A stretch of DNA of 15,519 bases from Ruminococcus flavefaciens (GTDB lineage: Bacteria > Bacillota > Clostridia > Oscillospirales > Ruminococcaceae). Made by a program: the position numbers and the translations under genes. This document shows, piece after piece, positions 7,241-14,931 of the stretch. The notes under the pieces were generated by a model that had not been told where the DNA came from, did not search any database, and worked only from the letters and a program-made list of their open reading frames with translations. Every line of letters starts with the position of its first letter. Position 1 is the first letter of the stretch. The stretch spans positions 1 to 15,519 of the forward strand of contig CADBQF010000252.1 of the NCBI GenBank assembly GCA_902796705.1, given 5' to 3'.

Positions 7241-7348
7241 ATGACTTTGAGCAGCAACGGTTCTAATAAATCCACTGGCAAGAGGATCGCAGTCCTTGCT
7301 ATTGCAGGCATAATGATCCTCGGAGCTATCATACTCCCGTTCCTTTAA
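7241..7348 (+). CDS. Small single-span membrane peptide (33-35 aa)
   Basis: An open frame between the helicase stop and its terminator encodes 35 residues: a polar, basic N-terminus (MTLSSNGSNKSTGKR) then an unbroken hydrophobic stretch (IAVLAIAGIMILGAIILPFL), the size of one membrane helix, followed directly by TAA. The ribosome binding site AGAGGTG (7233-7239) is too close to the ATG at 7241 but ideally placed for the TTG at 7247, so the product may be the 33-residue form. Positive charges before the helix suggest an N-in topology. It lies 7 bp downstream of the helicase gene and before the terminator, so it is co-transcribed with the helicase. I do not recognise a family; other tiny Firmicute membrane peptides have the same build but no shared motif that I can name. 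Confidence 0.6.
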   Translation: MTLSSNGSNKSTGKRIAVLAIAGIMILGAIILPFL

Positions 7349-7366
7349 TAAAAAGAATGTTTTTTG

Positions 7367-7408
7367 AGAAAGAAAGGCTGCGTAGGTTCTATGCAGTCTT
7401 TCTTTTTT
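7367..7408 (+). terminator. Intrinsic terminator of the helicase operon
   Basis: A 17-bp stem with two G-U pairs (7369-7385 with 7389-7405), a GTT loop and a T run to 7408. It lies about 20 nt after the small-peptide stop codon. Confidence 0.88.
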
Positions 7409-7476
7409 GATGCACGTCTTTGTTTTCTATACTGTCTTATAAGCTGTTTCTATTGCAGCATAGATGATATATACGC

Positions 7477-7514
7477 AAAAGGCAGATACCTCACACAGGA
7501 GGTATCTGCCTTTT
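7477..7514. terminator. Terminator after pyrB
   Basis: A perfect 16-bp stem (AAAAGGCAGATACCTC at 7477-7492, complement at 7499-7514) with a 6-nt loop, 17 nt past the pyrB stop on the minus strand. Runs of four T on each strand make it usable in both directions, so it also backs up the helicase terminator. Confidence 0.85.
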
Positions 7515-7530
7515 GATGATGTATCAGTTT

Positions 7531-8613
7531 TTATATAAGCTTTCTCTCATCGCAGAATTCACATTCAAGGAGAGTTTCATCACGGCTTGAACGGAAGCTC
7601 TTCGGAAGATAATGTTCATGATTTGTTATACAGCGTGGATTATCACAGACTACACCGCTGTATTCCCTGCCCTTGAGGATCTCGAACTGTTTTTTCTCAC
7701 GGAGCATCGTAAGTATCAGAGCCATTCTCACGAAAACGCCGTATTTAGCCTGAGTGAAGTACATTGCTCTCTTATCTTCATCAACGTCAACGGTTATCTC
7801 ATCGACTCTCGGAAGGGGGTGCATTACTATCATATCAGGTTTTGCAAGCTGCATCTTTTTTCTGTCGAGAACGTAAGTATTCTTCTGAGCGAGATATTCT
7901 TCTCGGCTTGCAAAACGCTCCTGCTGGATACGTGTCATATAGAGAACATCAAGATCTCCGATAGCTTCCTCAAGGGTATCCGCCTCCTCGAATGTACTGC
8001 CGTTAGCCTTGATAATATCCTTTATATATGCAGGCATACGGAGTTCCGGAGTAGAGATGAAGACAAATTTATTGTTCTCAAACATTGAAAGTGCCTTGCA
8101 GAGCGAATGGACGGTTCTGCCGTTGATAAGATCACCGCACATACCTATCGTAAGTCCGCTGAGTTTCTTCTTCTCTATTTTAAGTGTAAGAAGGTCTGTG
8201 AGAGTCTGAGTCGGGTGGAGGTGTCCTCCGTCGCCTGCATTTATTACAGGGCATTCTGCTGTAAGAGCGGCTGCTTTTGCTGCACCGGCAACGGGGTGGC
8301 GTATAACAAGAATATCCGCATAGCTGCTGACTATCTTGGTCGTGTCCTTGATAGTCTCTCCCTTTGATACAGATGAATTTGCCGGATTATCGAATCCTAT
8401 GATCTTTCCGCCGAGCCTTATCATAGCTGTCTGGAATGACATCTGTGTACGTGTGGAAGGTTCGTAGAAGAGCGTAGCCATTACCTTTCCGTCACATTCA
8501 TGAGCGAATCTTGCCGGATCATTGCGTATCTCCTCACCGAGCGAAACTACATTCTTCCACCAGTTCACCGGATAATCACTGAGATCGATCAAATGCTGAT
8601 ATTCTGTAAACAT
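7531..8613 (-). CDS. pyrB: Aspartate carbamoyltransferase with C-terminal PyrI-like Cys4 tail
   Basis: A 360-residue enzyme catalysing carbamoyl phosphate + aspartate to carbamoyl aspartate, the first committed step of de novo pyrimidine synthesis. The carbamoyl-phosphate loop F49-YEPSTRTQMSF, the S81-VSKGET loop, H133-PTQ, D161-LINGRTVHS and H265-PLPR are all present, so it should be active. A usual catalytic chain ends near residue 305-310. This one continues about 50 residues with C323-x4-C328 and C351-x2-C354 in VCDNPRCIT...LECEFCDE. That arrangement closely matches the zinc-binding C-terminal domain of the PyrI regulatory chain, but the PyrI nucleotide-binding domain is absent. The ATG at 8613 has GGAGG 9 nt upstream. 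It lies 121 bp downstream of asnB on the same strand, with no convincing terminator between them. Confidence 0.95.
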   Translation of the reverse strand: MFTEYQHLIDLSDYPVNWWKNVVSLGEEIRNDPARFAHECDGKVMATLFYEPSTRTQMSFQTAMIRLGGKIIGFDNPANSSVSKGETIKDTTKIVSSYADILVIRHPVAGAAKAAALTAECPVINAGDGGHLHPTQTLTDLLTLKIEKKKLSGLTIGMCGDLINGRTVHSLCKALSMFENNKFVFISTPELRMPAYIKDIIKANGSTFEEADTLEEAIGDLDVLYMTRIQQERFASREEYLAQKNTYVLDRKKMQLAKPDMIVMHPLPRVDEITVDVDEDKRAMYFTQAKYGVFVRMALILTMLREKKQFEILKGREYSGVVCDNPRCITNHEHYLPKSFRSSRDETLLECEFCDERKLI

Positions 8614-8648
8614 ATTCTTTTTCCTCCGATTTTATTGTCATTGGTTTA

Positions 8649-8695
8649 TTGCAGAAAACTGCAAATTTTAGCGTTGGATATCTGCGTATGTGCAA
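8649..8695 (-). promoter_or_regulatory. Possible weak pyrB promoter with adjacent dyad
   Basis: On the minus strand, TTGCAC (8695-8690) and TAAAAT (8670-8665) are separated by 19 nt, longer than ideal. Immediately downstream is a small dyad, TTGCAG-4 nt-CTGCAA (8649-8664). I see no PyrR-type anti-antiterminator leader. Read-through from asnB is an alternative way to express pyrB. Confidence 0.3.
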
Positions 8696-8734
8696 GACAC
8701 ATTACAAATGAGCGTATGAATATTTGACATTCAC

Positions 8735-10606
8735 TTAATATTTGCCGTTATTATCAAAGTACACGCTGTACCATACAAGGAATATGAACACTGTCCATAT
8801 CTTCCTGCTGTTGTCGGCTTTTCCGCTGCGATGATCGTCGAGCAGTTTCACAAGGAGCGGAGTATTGAAGAATTTTTCGGAATTTTCGCTCTCAAATGTA
8901 CTGCGGACGATGTTATAGTACTTATCCTCTTTGAGCCATACACGTATCGGTACAGGGAAACCGAGTTTCTTTTTGGCAGCAGTCTTTGCTGTCTGTTTCG
9001 GGGTATCCTTTTTTGCAGCGAGTCTCATGGCATATTTTGTGATATACTTTGTCTCATCTGTACCCTTGCTGTGTGTTACCCTATATTTTGTGGGGATAGT
9101 CTGTGCGAGAGCCATGACTTTCTTGTCAAGGAAAGGCACACGGAGTTCGAGAGAATTCGCCATGCTCATCTTATCGGCTTTGAGGAGGATATCCCCTGCC
9201 ATCCACATATGCAGATCGAGATACTGCATCTTGGTAACGTCATCTTTTCCCTTTACACGCTTATAATAACGGCGTGTAAGGGCAGTCGGATCAGGAGCTG
9301 ATGTCTTTATTTTCAGCAGAGCTTTACGCTCCTCCGGCTTGAACATATAGGCATTTCCGATGAAACGCTCCTCAACGTCCTTTCCTTTTCTCACGAAGAA
9401 ATTGACTCCTCGCTTAGCCGGGAGCTTTTCGGCAATATTGCCGATGCAGCGGCGGATAACTCTCGGAACACGATCATATAGAGTTCCGTCCGGATCACTG
9501 TAAACGTTATATCCTCCGAATATCTCGTCAGCTCCCTCACCTGAAAGGACAACCTTGACTTTTTCTGCTGCGATATTGCATACGAAGTAAAGTGCAACAG
9601 CAGAAGGATCTGCAAGAGGTTCGTCCATATGATACTGAATCTTTTTAAGGCTGTCCCAGTATTCTTCCGGAGTTATCACTTTGCTCGTATTCTCCTTGCC
9701 GATTGCTTTTGAGAATTCCTTTGCCCAGCCTATCTCGTTGTACTTTTCGTCGTTTCCGAATCCGACAGTGAAAGTCTTATCCACCTCTGCAACGGCTGCT
9801 GCATAGCTTGAATCTACTCCGCTCGAAAGGAACGAACCTACTTCAACATCAGCGATCTTATGGGCTTTTACAGAATCACGGAAAGTGTCAGATATCCTGT
9901 TTACCCATTCTTTAAGGTCAGGGCCATTGTCTGCATCGAAATGAACGTCCCAGTAGCGTTTCATTTCAAGTTTACCGTCCTTGTAGCGGAAGAAATGAGC
10001 CGGCTGTAGCTTATACACATTCCTGAAGAATGTCTCATCTGCTGGTGAATACTGGAACGTGAGGTAGTTTTCGAGTGCATCAGTGTTCAGTTCCTTAACG
10101 AAAGACGGATGTTCGAGAAAGCTTTTTATCTCCGAGCCAAACATGAACGTTCCGTTCATCTGTGCATAGTACATCGGCTTGATGCCAAAGAAATCCCTTG
10201 CTCCGAAAAGCTCCTTCTTCTTCTTGTCCCATATAACGAACGAGAACATACCTCTCAGCATATTCAGAAGCTTTTCGCCGTACTCCTCATAACCGTGTAT
10301 CAGTACCTCTGTGTCGGTATTGGTCGAAAATGTATGACCTGCATCGATAAGTCTGTCACGTATCTGGCGGTAGTTATAGATCTCTCCGTTGAAAACGATG
10401 ACGAGTGAGCCGTCCTCATTGAATATAGGCTGGTCTCCCTGTGAGCTGACATCGATGATACTCAGTCTGCGATGACCGAGTGCGATATCCTCGTCAACAT
10501 ATTTTCCTTCTGCGTCCGGCCCACGATGTCTTATACGATCCATCATCGCTCCGATGATCTCTCCTGTGTCACCTACTGAATTCGTAAAACCTACGATCCC
10601 GCACAT
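8735..10606 (-). CDS. asnB: Asparagine synthase (glutamine-hydrolysing)
   Basis: A 623-residue two-domain cytoplasmic enzyme making asparagine from aspartate, glutamine and ATP. The N-terminal class II glutamine amidotransferase domain (about 2-220) starts with the nucleophile Cys2 in MCGIVGF and keeps R25-IRHRGPD, F72-NGEIYNY and the D98-TE segment. The synthetase domain has the PP-loop S261-SGVDSS that binds ATP and the S355-GEGADEIFGGY motif. Length and order agree with AsnB. The ATG at 10606 is preceded by GGAGG 7-8 nt away, and removal of Met1 would expose Cys2. It has its own strong promoter (10639-10667) after the upp terminator. pyrB, another aspartate consumer, follows in the same direction. 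No T-box or other long leader is present: the predicted leader is only about 25-30 nt. Confidence 0.96.
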   Translation of the reverse strand: MCGIVGFTNSVGDTGEIIGAMMDRIRHRGPDAEGKYVDEDIALGHRRLSIIDVSSQGDQPIFNEDGSLVIVFNGEIYNYRQIRDRLIDAGHTFSTNTDTEVLIHGYEEYGEKLLNMLRGMFSFVIWDKKKKELFGARDFFGIKPMYYAQMNGTFMFGSEIKSFLEHPSFVKELNTDALENYLTFQYSPADETFFRNVYKLQPAHFFRYKDGKLEMKRYWDVHFDADNGPDLKEWVNRISDTFRDSVKAHKIADVEVGSFLSSGVDSSYAAAVAEVDKTFTVGFGNDEKYNEIGWAKEFSKAIGKENTSKVITPEEYWDSLKKIQYHMDEPLADPSAVALYFVCNIAAEKVKVVLSGEGADEIFGGYNVYSDPDGTLYDRVPRVIRRCIGNIAEKLPAKRGVNFFVRKGKDVEERFIGNAYMFKPEERKALLKIKTSAPDPTALTRRYYKRVKGKDDVTKMQYLDLHMWMAGDILLKADKMSMANSLELRVPFLDKKVMALAQTIPTKYRVTHSKGTDETKYITKYAMRLAAKKDTPKQTAKTAAKKKLGFPVPIRVWLKEDKYYNIVRSTFESENSEKFFNTPLLVKLLDDHRSGKADNSRKIWTVFIFLVWYSVYFDNNGKY

Positions 10607-10638
10607 AAAAAAACCTCCAAAAATCTTCTATCTGAAAT

Positions 10639-10667
10639 ATTATACTACATTTCCGGCTGATTTGCAA
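10639..10667 (-). promoter_or_regulatory. asnB promoter
   Basis: On the minus strand: TTGCAA (10667-10662), a 17-nt spacer, and a perfect TATAAT (10644-10639). The asnB ATG is about 33 nt past the -10 box. Confidence 0.82.
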
Positions 10668-10713
10668 CATCAAAACAAAAATATTATCGCTGATAAATGT
10701 AAATATTTTTTCA

Positions 10714-10751
10714 ATAAAAAAGGGAGCTTTACCATACGATAAAGCCCCTTT
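10714..10751 (-). terminator. Terminator after upp
   Basis: Read on the minus strand: an AAAGGGGCTTTA arm (10751-10740), an 8-nt loop, and a complementary arm with one bulged base (10731-10719), running into a T tract at 10721-10716. It lies 4 nt past the upp stop and ends the fhs-tsaE-tsaB-rpiB-upp transcript. Confidence 0.85.
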
Positions 10752-10755
10752 GCTT

Positions 10756-11385
10756 TTACTTTGTACCAAATATCCTGTCGCCTGCATCACCGATGCCCGG
10801 AACGATATACTTCTCCTCATTGAGACCTGCATCCTGTGCAGCAGCGTATATATCAACGTCCGGATGAGCTTTCTGTACCGCCTCTACTCCCTCAGGAGCA
10901 CAGAGGATACACATGAACTTGATGTTCTTTGCTCCCTGCTTTTTGATCTCATCGATAGCAGCACAAGCTGAAAAGCCTGTAGCGAGCATAGGATCGATTA
11001 TGATGACATCTCTCTCTGAGATATCTTCCGGGAGTTTTGAATAATACTGTACTGCCTGCTTTGTCTCCGGATCACGGAAAAGGCCGATGTGACCGATCTT
11101 AGCTGCCGGTACGAGTGCTGTAACGCCGTCGATCATTCCGAGTCCTGCACGGAGTATCGGAACGAATGCAAGCTTTCTGCCGGAGATTATCTTTGTTTTG
11201 GCAACAGCAAGAGGAGTCTCAAGCTCGATCTCCTTGAGCGGAAGATCTCTTGTTGCCTCGTAGCAGATGAACATTGCAACTTCTGAAACGAGTTCCCTGA
11301 ACTCCTTAGCACCTGTGTTCTTGTCTCTCATAAGAGACATTTTATGCTGAACGAGCGGGTGATCTATTATATGTAATTCTGACAT
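10756..11385 (-). CDS. upp: Uracil phosphoribosyltransferase
   Basis: A 209-residue enzyme, the normal length, converting uracil and PRPP to UMP in pyrimidine salvage. Family features are clear: V75-PILRAGLGM, the PRPP-binding loop V127[10 protein letters not shown], and the uracil-binding C-terminus G197[12 protein letters not shown]. The ATG at 11385 has AGGAGG 8 nt upstream. It lies 31 bp after rpiB with no promoter or terminator visible in the gap, so it is the last gene of the fhs operon. The rpiB-upp pairing also occurs in other Firmicutes (near the ATP synthase operon in Bacillus). Salvage by this gene and de novo synthesis by pyrB are encoded about 2 kb apart, but in separate transcripts. 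Confidence 0.97.
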   Translation of the reverse strand: MSELHIIDHPLVQHKMSLMRDKNTGAKEFRELVSEVAMFICYEATRDLPLKEIELETPLAVAKTKIISGRKLAFVPILRAGLGMIDGVTALVPAAKIGHIGLFRDPETKQAVQYYSKLPEDISERDVIIIDPMLATGFSACAAIDEIKKQGAKNIKFMCILCAPEGVEAVQKAHPDVDIYAAAQDAGLNEEKYIVPGIGDAGDRIFGTK

Positions 11386-11416
11386 ATCAAATACCTCCTG
11401 TTCCGGATATAGATAC

Positions 11417-11851
11417 TTATTCGTTTTCGAGCTTTGTTATAAGATCGATGCGTCTCTGATGTCTGCCGCCCTCGAAGCCTGTTTTAAGGAAGACCTCTGC
11501 AAGTTCGCACGCAAGTCCCTGACCGATAGTTCTTGCACCCATGCACATAACGTTCGCATCATTGTGAAGGCGTGTATACTTTGCTGAGAAGTAATCAGCA
11601 CAGAGAGCCGCTCTAATTCCTTTGATCTTGTTTGCTGCCATAGACATACCTATACCTGTTCCGCAGATAAGGATCCCCTTTTCGCAGCCGCCTGAAGTTA
11701 CTTCCTTGCAGACTGCCTCTGCGATGACGGGATAGTCACACGGTTCACCGTCAGTTCCGAGGTCTTTGAATTCAAAACCCTGAGCAGAGAGAGCTTCGAT
11801 AACAGCTTTTTTCATCTCAACTCCTGCGTGGTCACAGCCAATAGCTATCAT
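11417..11851 (-). CDS. rpiB: Ribose-5-phosphate isomerase B
   Basis: A 144-residue RpiB/LacAB-type sugar isomerase interconverting ribose 5-phosphate and ribulose 5-phosphate in the pentose phosphate pathway. The N-terminal G5-CDHAG, catalytic-cysteine segment C63[13 protein letters not shown]96[11 protein letters not shown] and G128-GRHQRRI are all typical. A related galactose-6-phosphate or allose-6-phosphate isomerase is a less likely reading. The ATG at 11851 has AGGAG 7 nt upstream. It sits 21 bp after tsaB and before upp. Its ribose 5-phosphate is the precursor of the PRPP used by Upp, so the neighbours are metabolically linked. Confidence 0.93.
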   Translation of the reverse strand: MIAIGCDHAGVEMKKAVIEALSAQGFEFKDLGTDGEPCDYPVIAEAVCKEVTSGGCEKGILICGTGIGMSMAANKIKGIRAALCADYFSAKYTRLHNDANVMCMGARTIGQGLACELAEVFLKTGFEGGRHQRRIDLITKLENE

Positions 11852-11872
11852 TGTAATTCTCCTAACATAGAT

Positions 11873-12574
11873 TTATTTATTATCATGTCCGTTATTTTTG
11901 TCTTCAAGGTCTTTTTCAGCCTTTACCTTCTGGAGATACGATACTTCGAGTTTCTCCGGCGGAACAAGCTCTTTGGACAGACCTGCAAGGCAGATGCCCG
12001 CCGCTGTCTGGAGTCTCGTCTGAGGCGGAGCTATAACGAACATCGGTGAGCGGTAATCCGTGAACATATCAGCAGCACCGTCACCGCACAGAAGCACTTC
12101 CGTTCCGTTGAATGCAAGAAACTCTGCAAGTTCGTCACGGCTGATTATCCCCTCATCACATAGCGGCTCAAGCGAATATCCGTCGCTCTTGTATGAGCAG
12201 GTATAGACAAGCTCACCCCTCGCCTTCATGACAGAACATATCGTACCCTTGTACTGGATATTGCTGAATGCAAGTCCTTCAAGCGTAGATACGCCGCAGC
12301 ACTTGCAGCCAAGAGCGAAGCACATCGCTTTTACGGCAGCAACACCTATCCTGAGTCCTGTGTAGGAACCAGGGCCGTTCGCAGCCGCAACAGCAGAGAT
12401 ATCCTTCATCTCATGGCCTGTCTGCGTAACGATATCCTTCACCATAGGCATTACTACCTGAGAATGAGTCCTGCTGGTATAAAGCGTGTTCTGTGCGAGG
12501 AATACTTCCGTATCGCTGTCGAAAAGAGCGACTGATGCGGTTTTTCCTGATGTATCAATCCCAAGAATCAGCAA
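11873..12574 (-). CDS. tsaB: tRNA t6A37 threonylcarbamoyltransferase complex subunit TsaB
   Basis: A 233-residue ASKHA-fold protein, partner of TsaD and TsaE in transferring threonylcarbamoyl to A37 of tRNAs reading ANN codons. The N-terminal L2-ILGIDTSGKTASVAL phosphate-1-like motif and N66-GPGSYTGLRIGV are diagnostic. The start deserves care: the frame opens at a TTG at 12592, but that codon lies within the GAGGAGG ribosome binding site. A TTG at 12574, 8 nt after the site, gives MLILGIDTSG, the classic TsaB N-terminus, so I use it. The gene then overlaps the end of tsaE by 20 bp. TsaD and RimI, often in this cluster elsewhere, are not here. Confidence 0.9.
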   Translation of the reverse strand: MLILGIDTSGKTASVALFDSDTEVFLAQNTLYTSRTHSQVVMPMVKDIVTQTGHEMKDISAVAAANGPGSYTGLRIGVAAVKAMCFALGCKCCGVSTLEGLAFSNIQYKGTICSVMKARGELVYTCSYKSDGYSLEPLCDEGIISRDELAEFLAFNGTEVLLCGDGAADMFTDYRSPMFVIAPPQTRLQTAAGICLAGLSKELVPPEKLEVSYLQKVKAEKDLEDKNNGHDNK

Positions 12575-12998
12575 ATCTTCCGCCCTCCTCAATGATGATC
12601 TCCCTCTCGTTCTCCGAGAGAGTATTTATAGTTATATATATCGTATCCTTCGGCAGGAATCCTGATATATTCTCCGACCATTCGATAGCCGCACAGTTCT
12701 CCTCGAAAGGATAGTCATAGAATCCTGTTGATTCAAGATCTTCCTCTGAATTTATCCTGTACATATCGAAATGATAGAGCGTCATCCTGCCGCCTCTGTA
12801 CTCGTTGACGAGTGCAAAAGTCGGAGATGTGACATTATCACCAAGTCCGAGACCTTTTGAAAGGCCTCTTGTAAAAGTCGTCTTTCCTGCACCAAGTCCG
12901 CCTTTATAGGCTATGATGTCACCTGCTTTCAGCAGAGAACCGAGCTTCTCTGCTGCTGCGATCGTCTCTGACGGCGAATGGGTAATGACTCTTATCAT
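12555..12998 (-). CDS. tsaE: tRNA t6A37 modification ATPase TsaE
   Basis: A 147-residue P-loop ATPase, the usual length, that binds TsaB-TsaD and powers or resets the t6A-forming complex. Walker A is G33-GLGAGKTTFTRG; S58-PTFALVNEY, H76-FDMYRI and the I105-EWSENI segment follow in the family order. The ATG at 12998 lies 1 bp after the fhs stop codon. The nearest ribosome-binding sequence is AGGA about 10 nt upstream, inside the last fhs codons. That argues for translation coupled to fhs. Its 3' end overlaps tsaB by 20 bp, consistent with fixed-ratio expression of two interacting proteins. Confidence 0.94.
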   Translation of the reverse strand: MIRVITHSPSETIAAAEKLGSLLKAGDIIAYKGGLGAGKTTFTRGLSKGLGLGDNVTSPTFALVNEYRGGRMTLYHFDMYRINSEEDLESTGFYDYPFEENCAAIEWSENISGFLPKDTIYITINTLSENEREIIIEEGGRFADSWD

Positions 12999-12999
12999 A

Positions 13000-14679
13000 T
13001 CAGAAAAGTCCTAAGATATTTCCGTTGTTGTCACAGTCTATATCGTATGCGGCAGGATGCTTCGGAAGTCCCGGCATTGTGAGGATATCGCCTGTATATA
13101 TAACGACGAATCCTGCACCCGATGAGAGTCTGGCATCACGGACTGTTATCTTGAAATTCTTCGGTTTACCGAGAAGTGTCGGATCGTCAGAGAGAGAATA
13201 CTGTGTCTTCGCAACGCAGACAGGAAGAGTCCTGAACCCGATGCTCTCTATCTCCTTGATAGCCTTTTCTGCCTGTGATGTATATACAACTCCGTCAGCA
13301 CGATAGATCTCTCTGGCGATGATCTCTATCTTGTCCTTGATAGGAAGTTCGGTCGGATATATAGGAGCAAATGATTCTTCATTGCCCTCGCACATTCGGA
13401 TAGTATCCCTTACCTTTTCAGCAAGGTCGATACCGCCTTCACCGCCCTTTGTGAATACCTCACACATAGAGACTTCAACTCCCATTTCAGCACAGAAATC
13501 CCTTACGAATCTTATCTCCTGCTCTGTATCAGTTGTAAAGCGGTTTATCGCAACGACTACCGGAACATGGTATTTGTGCATATTCTCGATATGTGTGCGG
13601 AGATTTACGATGCCTTTCTCCAATGCCCACATATTTTCCTTAGCGAGGTCGTTCTTCTGTACGCCGCCATTATATTTGAGAGCCTTTATAGTAGCTACAA
13701 GAACGACACATGACGGTCTGAGGCCTGCGTATCTGCACTTGATATCGAAGAATTTCTCCGCACCGAGGTCAGAGCCGAATCCTGCTTCTGTGATGCAGTA
13801 ATCACCGAGCTTGAGAGCGAGCTTCGTAGCTCTTACAGAATTGCAGCCGTGTGCGATATTTGCAAAAGGTCCGCCGTGTATGAAGGCAGGATTATTCTCA
13901 AGAGTCTGAACAAGATTAGGCTTGAGTGCATCTTTGAGAAGAGCGGTCATAGCACCGCACGCACCGAGCTGTTTTGCAAATACAGGCTCGCCGCTGAGGT
14001 CGTATGCCACAAGGATATTTCCGAGCCTTTCCTTGAGGTCAGCTATATCTGATGCAAGGCAGAGAATAGCCATTATCTCAGATGCAACTGTTATATTGAA
14101 TCCGTCTTCACGGGGAACGCCATTAGCCTTTCCTCCGAGACCGATAACGATATTTCTCAAAGCTCTGTCGTTCATGTCCATGCAGCGTTTGAACATTATC
14201 CTTCTCTGGTCGATGCGAAGATCATTTCCCTGCTGGATATGGTTATCGATAACAGCACAGAGGAGATTATTGGCAGCAGTGATAGCGTGCATATCTCCTG
14301 TGAAGTGGAGATTGATGTCCTCCATAGGAACTACCTGAGCATATCCGCCGCCGGCAGCTCCGCCCTTCATTCCGAAAACCGGGCCGAGTGACGGCTCACG
14401 AAGAGCAAGAACGGCTTTCTCACCTATCCTGCCCATAGCTTCGGCAAGTCCGACGCTCACTGTGGTCTTGCCTTCTCCGGCAGGCGTAGGATTTATTGCT
14501 GTAACAAGAATTAGCTTTCCGTCTTCCTTAAATGCAAGTTTGGAGTAGAGCTTCTCGGAAAGCTTGGCTTTATAATGACCGTAAGGCTCGATATCCTCCT
14601 CACTGATACCAAGTCCTGCGGCTATCTCGCTGATCCTTTTCATTTTCGCAGCCTGTGCGATCTCTATATCAGATAACAT
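13000..14679 (-). CDS. fhs: Formate-tetrahydrofolate ligase
   Basis: A 559-residue enzyme, close to the ~556 typical of the family, making 10-formyl-THF from formate, THF and ATP. That is an entry point for one-carbon units in purine and formylmethionyl-tRNA synthesis and, in acetogens, the Wood-Ljungdahl pathway. The P-loop T65-PAGEGKTT and the E95[21 protein letters not shown] segment are diagnostic, and the long central and C-terminal blocks are intact. I chose the ATG at 14679 because GGAGG lies 7 nt upstream. The ATG at 14694 lies upstream of that site and would put it inside the coding sequence. It is first in an operon with tsaE, tsaB, rpiB and upp and has a strong promoter about 30 nt upstream. 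No other folate-pathway gene is in the window, so acetogenesis cannot be inferred. Confidence 0.97.
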   Translation of the reverse strand: MLSDIEIAQAAKMKRISEIAAGLGISEEDIEPYGHYKAKLSEKLYSKLAFKEDGKLILVTAINPTPAGEGKTTVSVGLAEAMGRIGEKAVLALREPSLGPVFGMKGGAAGGGYAQVVPMEDINLHFTGDMHAITAANNLLCAVIDNHIQQGNDLRIDQRRIMFKRCMDMNDRALRNIVIGLGGKANGVPREDGFNITVASEIMAILCLASDIADLKERLGNILVAYDLSGEPVFAKQLGACGAMTALLKDALKPNLVQTLENNPAFIHGGPFANIAHGCNSVRATKLALKLGDYCITEAGFGSDLGAEKFFDIKCRYAGLRPSCVVLVATIKALKYNGGVQKNDLAKENMWALEKGIVNLRTHIENMHKYHVPVVVAINRFTTDTEQEIRFVRDFCAEMGVEVSMCEVFTKGGEGGIDLAEKVRDTIRMCEGNEESFAPIYPTELPIKDKIEIIAREIYRADGVVYTSQAEKAIKEIESIGFRTLPVCVAKTQYSLSDDPTLLGKPKNFKITVRDARLSSGAGFVVIYTGDILTMPGLPKHPAAYDIDCDNNGNILGLF

Positions 14680-14708
14680 TTCATTACCTCCCATAATAAG
14701 ATAATTCT

Positions 14709-14737
14709 ATTATAACATTTTATTCAGGTGATTTCAA
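14709..14737 (-). promoter_or_regulatory. Promoter of the fhs operon
   Basis: On the minus strand: TTGAAA (14737-14732), a 17-nt spacer, and TATAAT (14714-14709) with an upstream TG as in extended -10 promoters. The predicted leader is about 25 nt, too short for a THF riboswitch. Confidence 0.82.
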
Positions 14738-14795
14738 GTCAAATCAATATATATTTATAAATATTTTTGTATATCCCACACTCCAGTAACATAAA

Positions 14796-14931
14796 AGCCG
14801 GGAAGCACATAAGCCCGGTACACATAAAGAAGTTTATGTCTTCTATTGGGGGAGAACCTTTCCTCAGAAAGGTTTCCCCCACTAAAAGGTATAAACTTCT
14901 TTATAAGCAGCGAGTCTATCGTTTCCCGGCT
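14796..14931. repeat. Nested palindromic element (candidate intergenic repeat or MITE-like element)
   Basis: Three nested inverted-repeat pairs share one centre. The outer pair is AGCCGGGAA (14796-14804 / 14923-14931, perfect). The middle pair is ATAAAGAAGTTTAT (14824-14837 / 14891-14904, 14 bp perfect). The inner pair is GGGGGAGAACCTTTC (14848-14862) with 14867-14880, one bulge, loop CTCA. Spacers are symmetric (19/18 and 10/10 nt), and the 10-nt spacers also pair in part, so 14824-14904 can fold into one long imperfect hairpin. The outer right arm includes the stop codon of the edge gene. On the minus strand the element may act as its terminator (CCGGG hairpin then CTTTT at its left end). 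No coding capacity is evident. Confidence 0.7.

Noticed and set aside
7477..7514. Repeat element or recombination site
   Set aside because: A simple perfect 16-bp hairpin with flanking T runs just after pyrB is fully explained as a terminator.
8831..9301. 156-codon plus-strand open frame opposite asnB
   Set aside because: It lies wholly antisense to a complete, motif-rich asnB and has no ribosome binding site or recognisable composition.
10607..10640. T-box or amino-acid riboswitch before asnB
   Set aside because: The leader from the predicted promoter is about 25-30 nt and has no T-box signature.
13319..13801. 160-codon plus-strand open frame opposite fhs
   Set aside because: Antisense shadow of a highly conserved gene; Ser/Ile-rich translation typical of reverse-complement artefacts.
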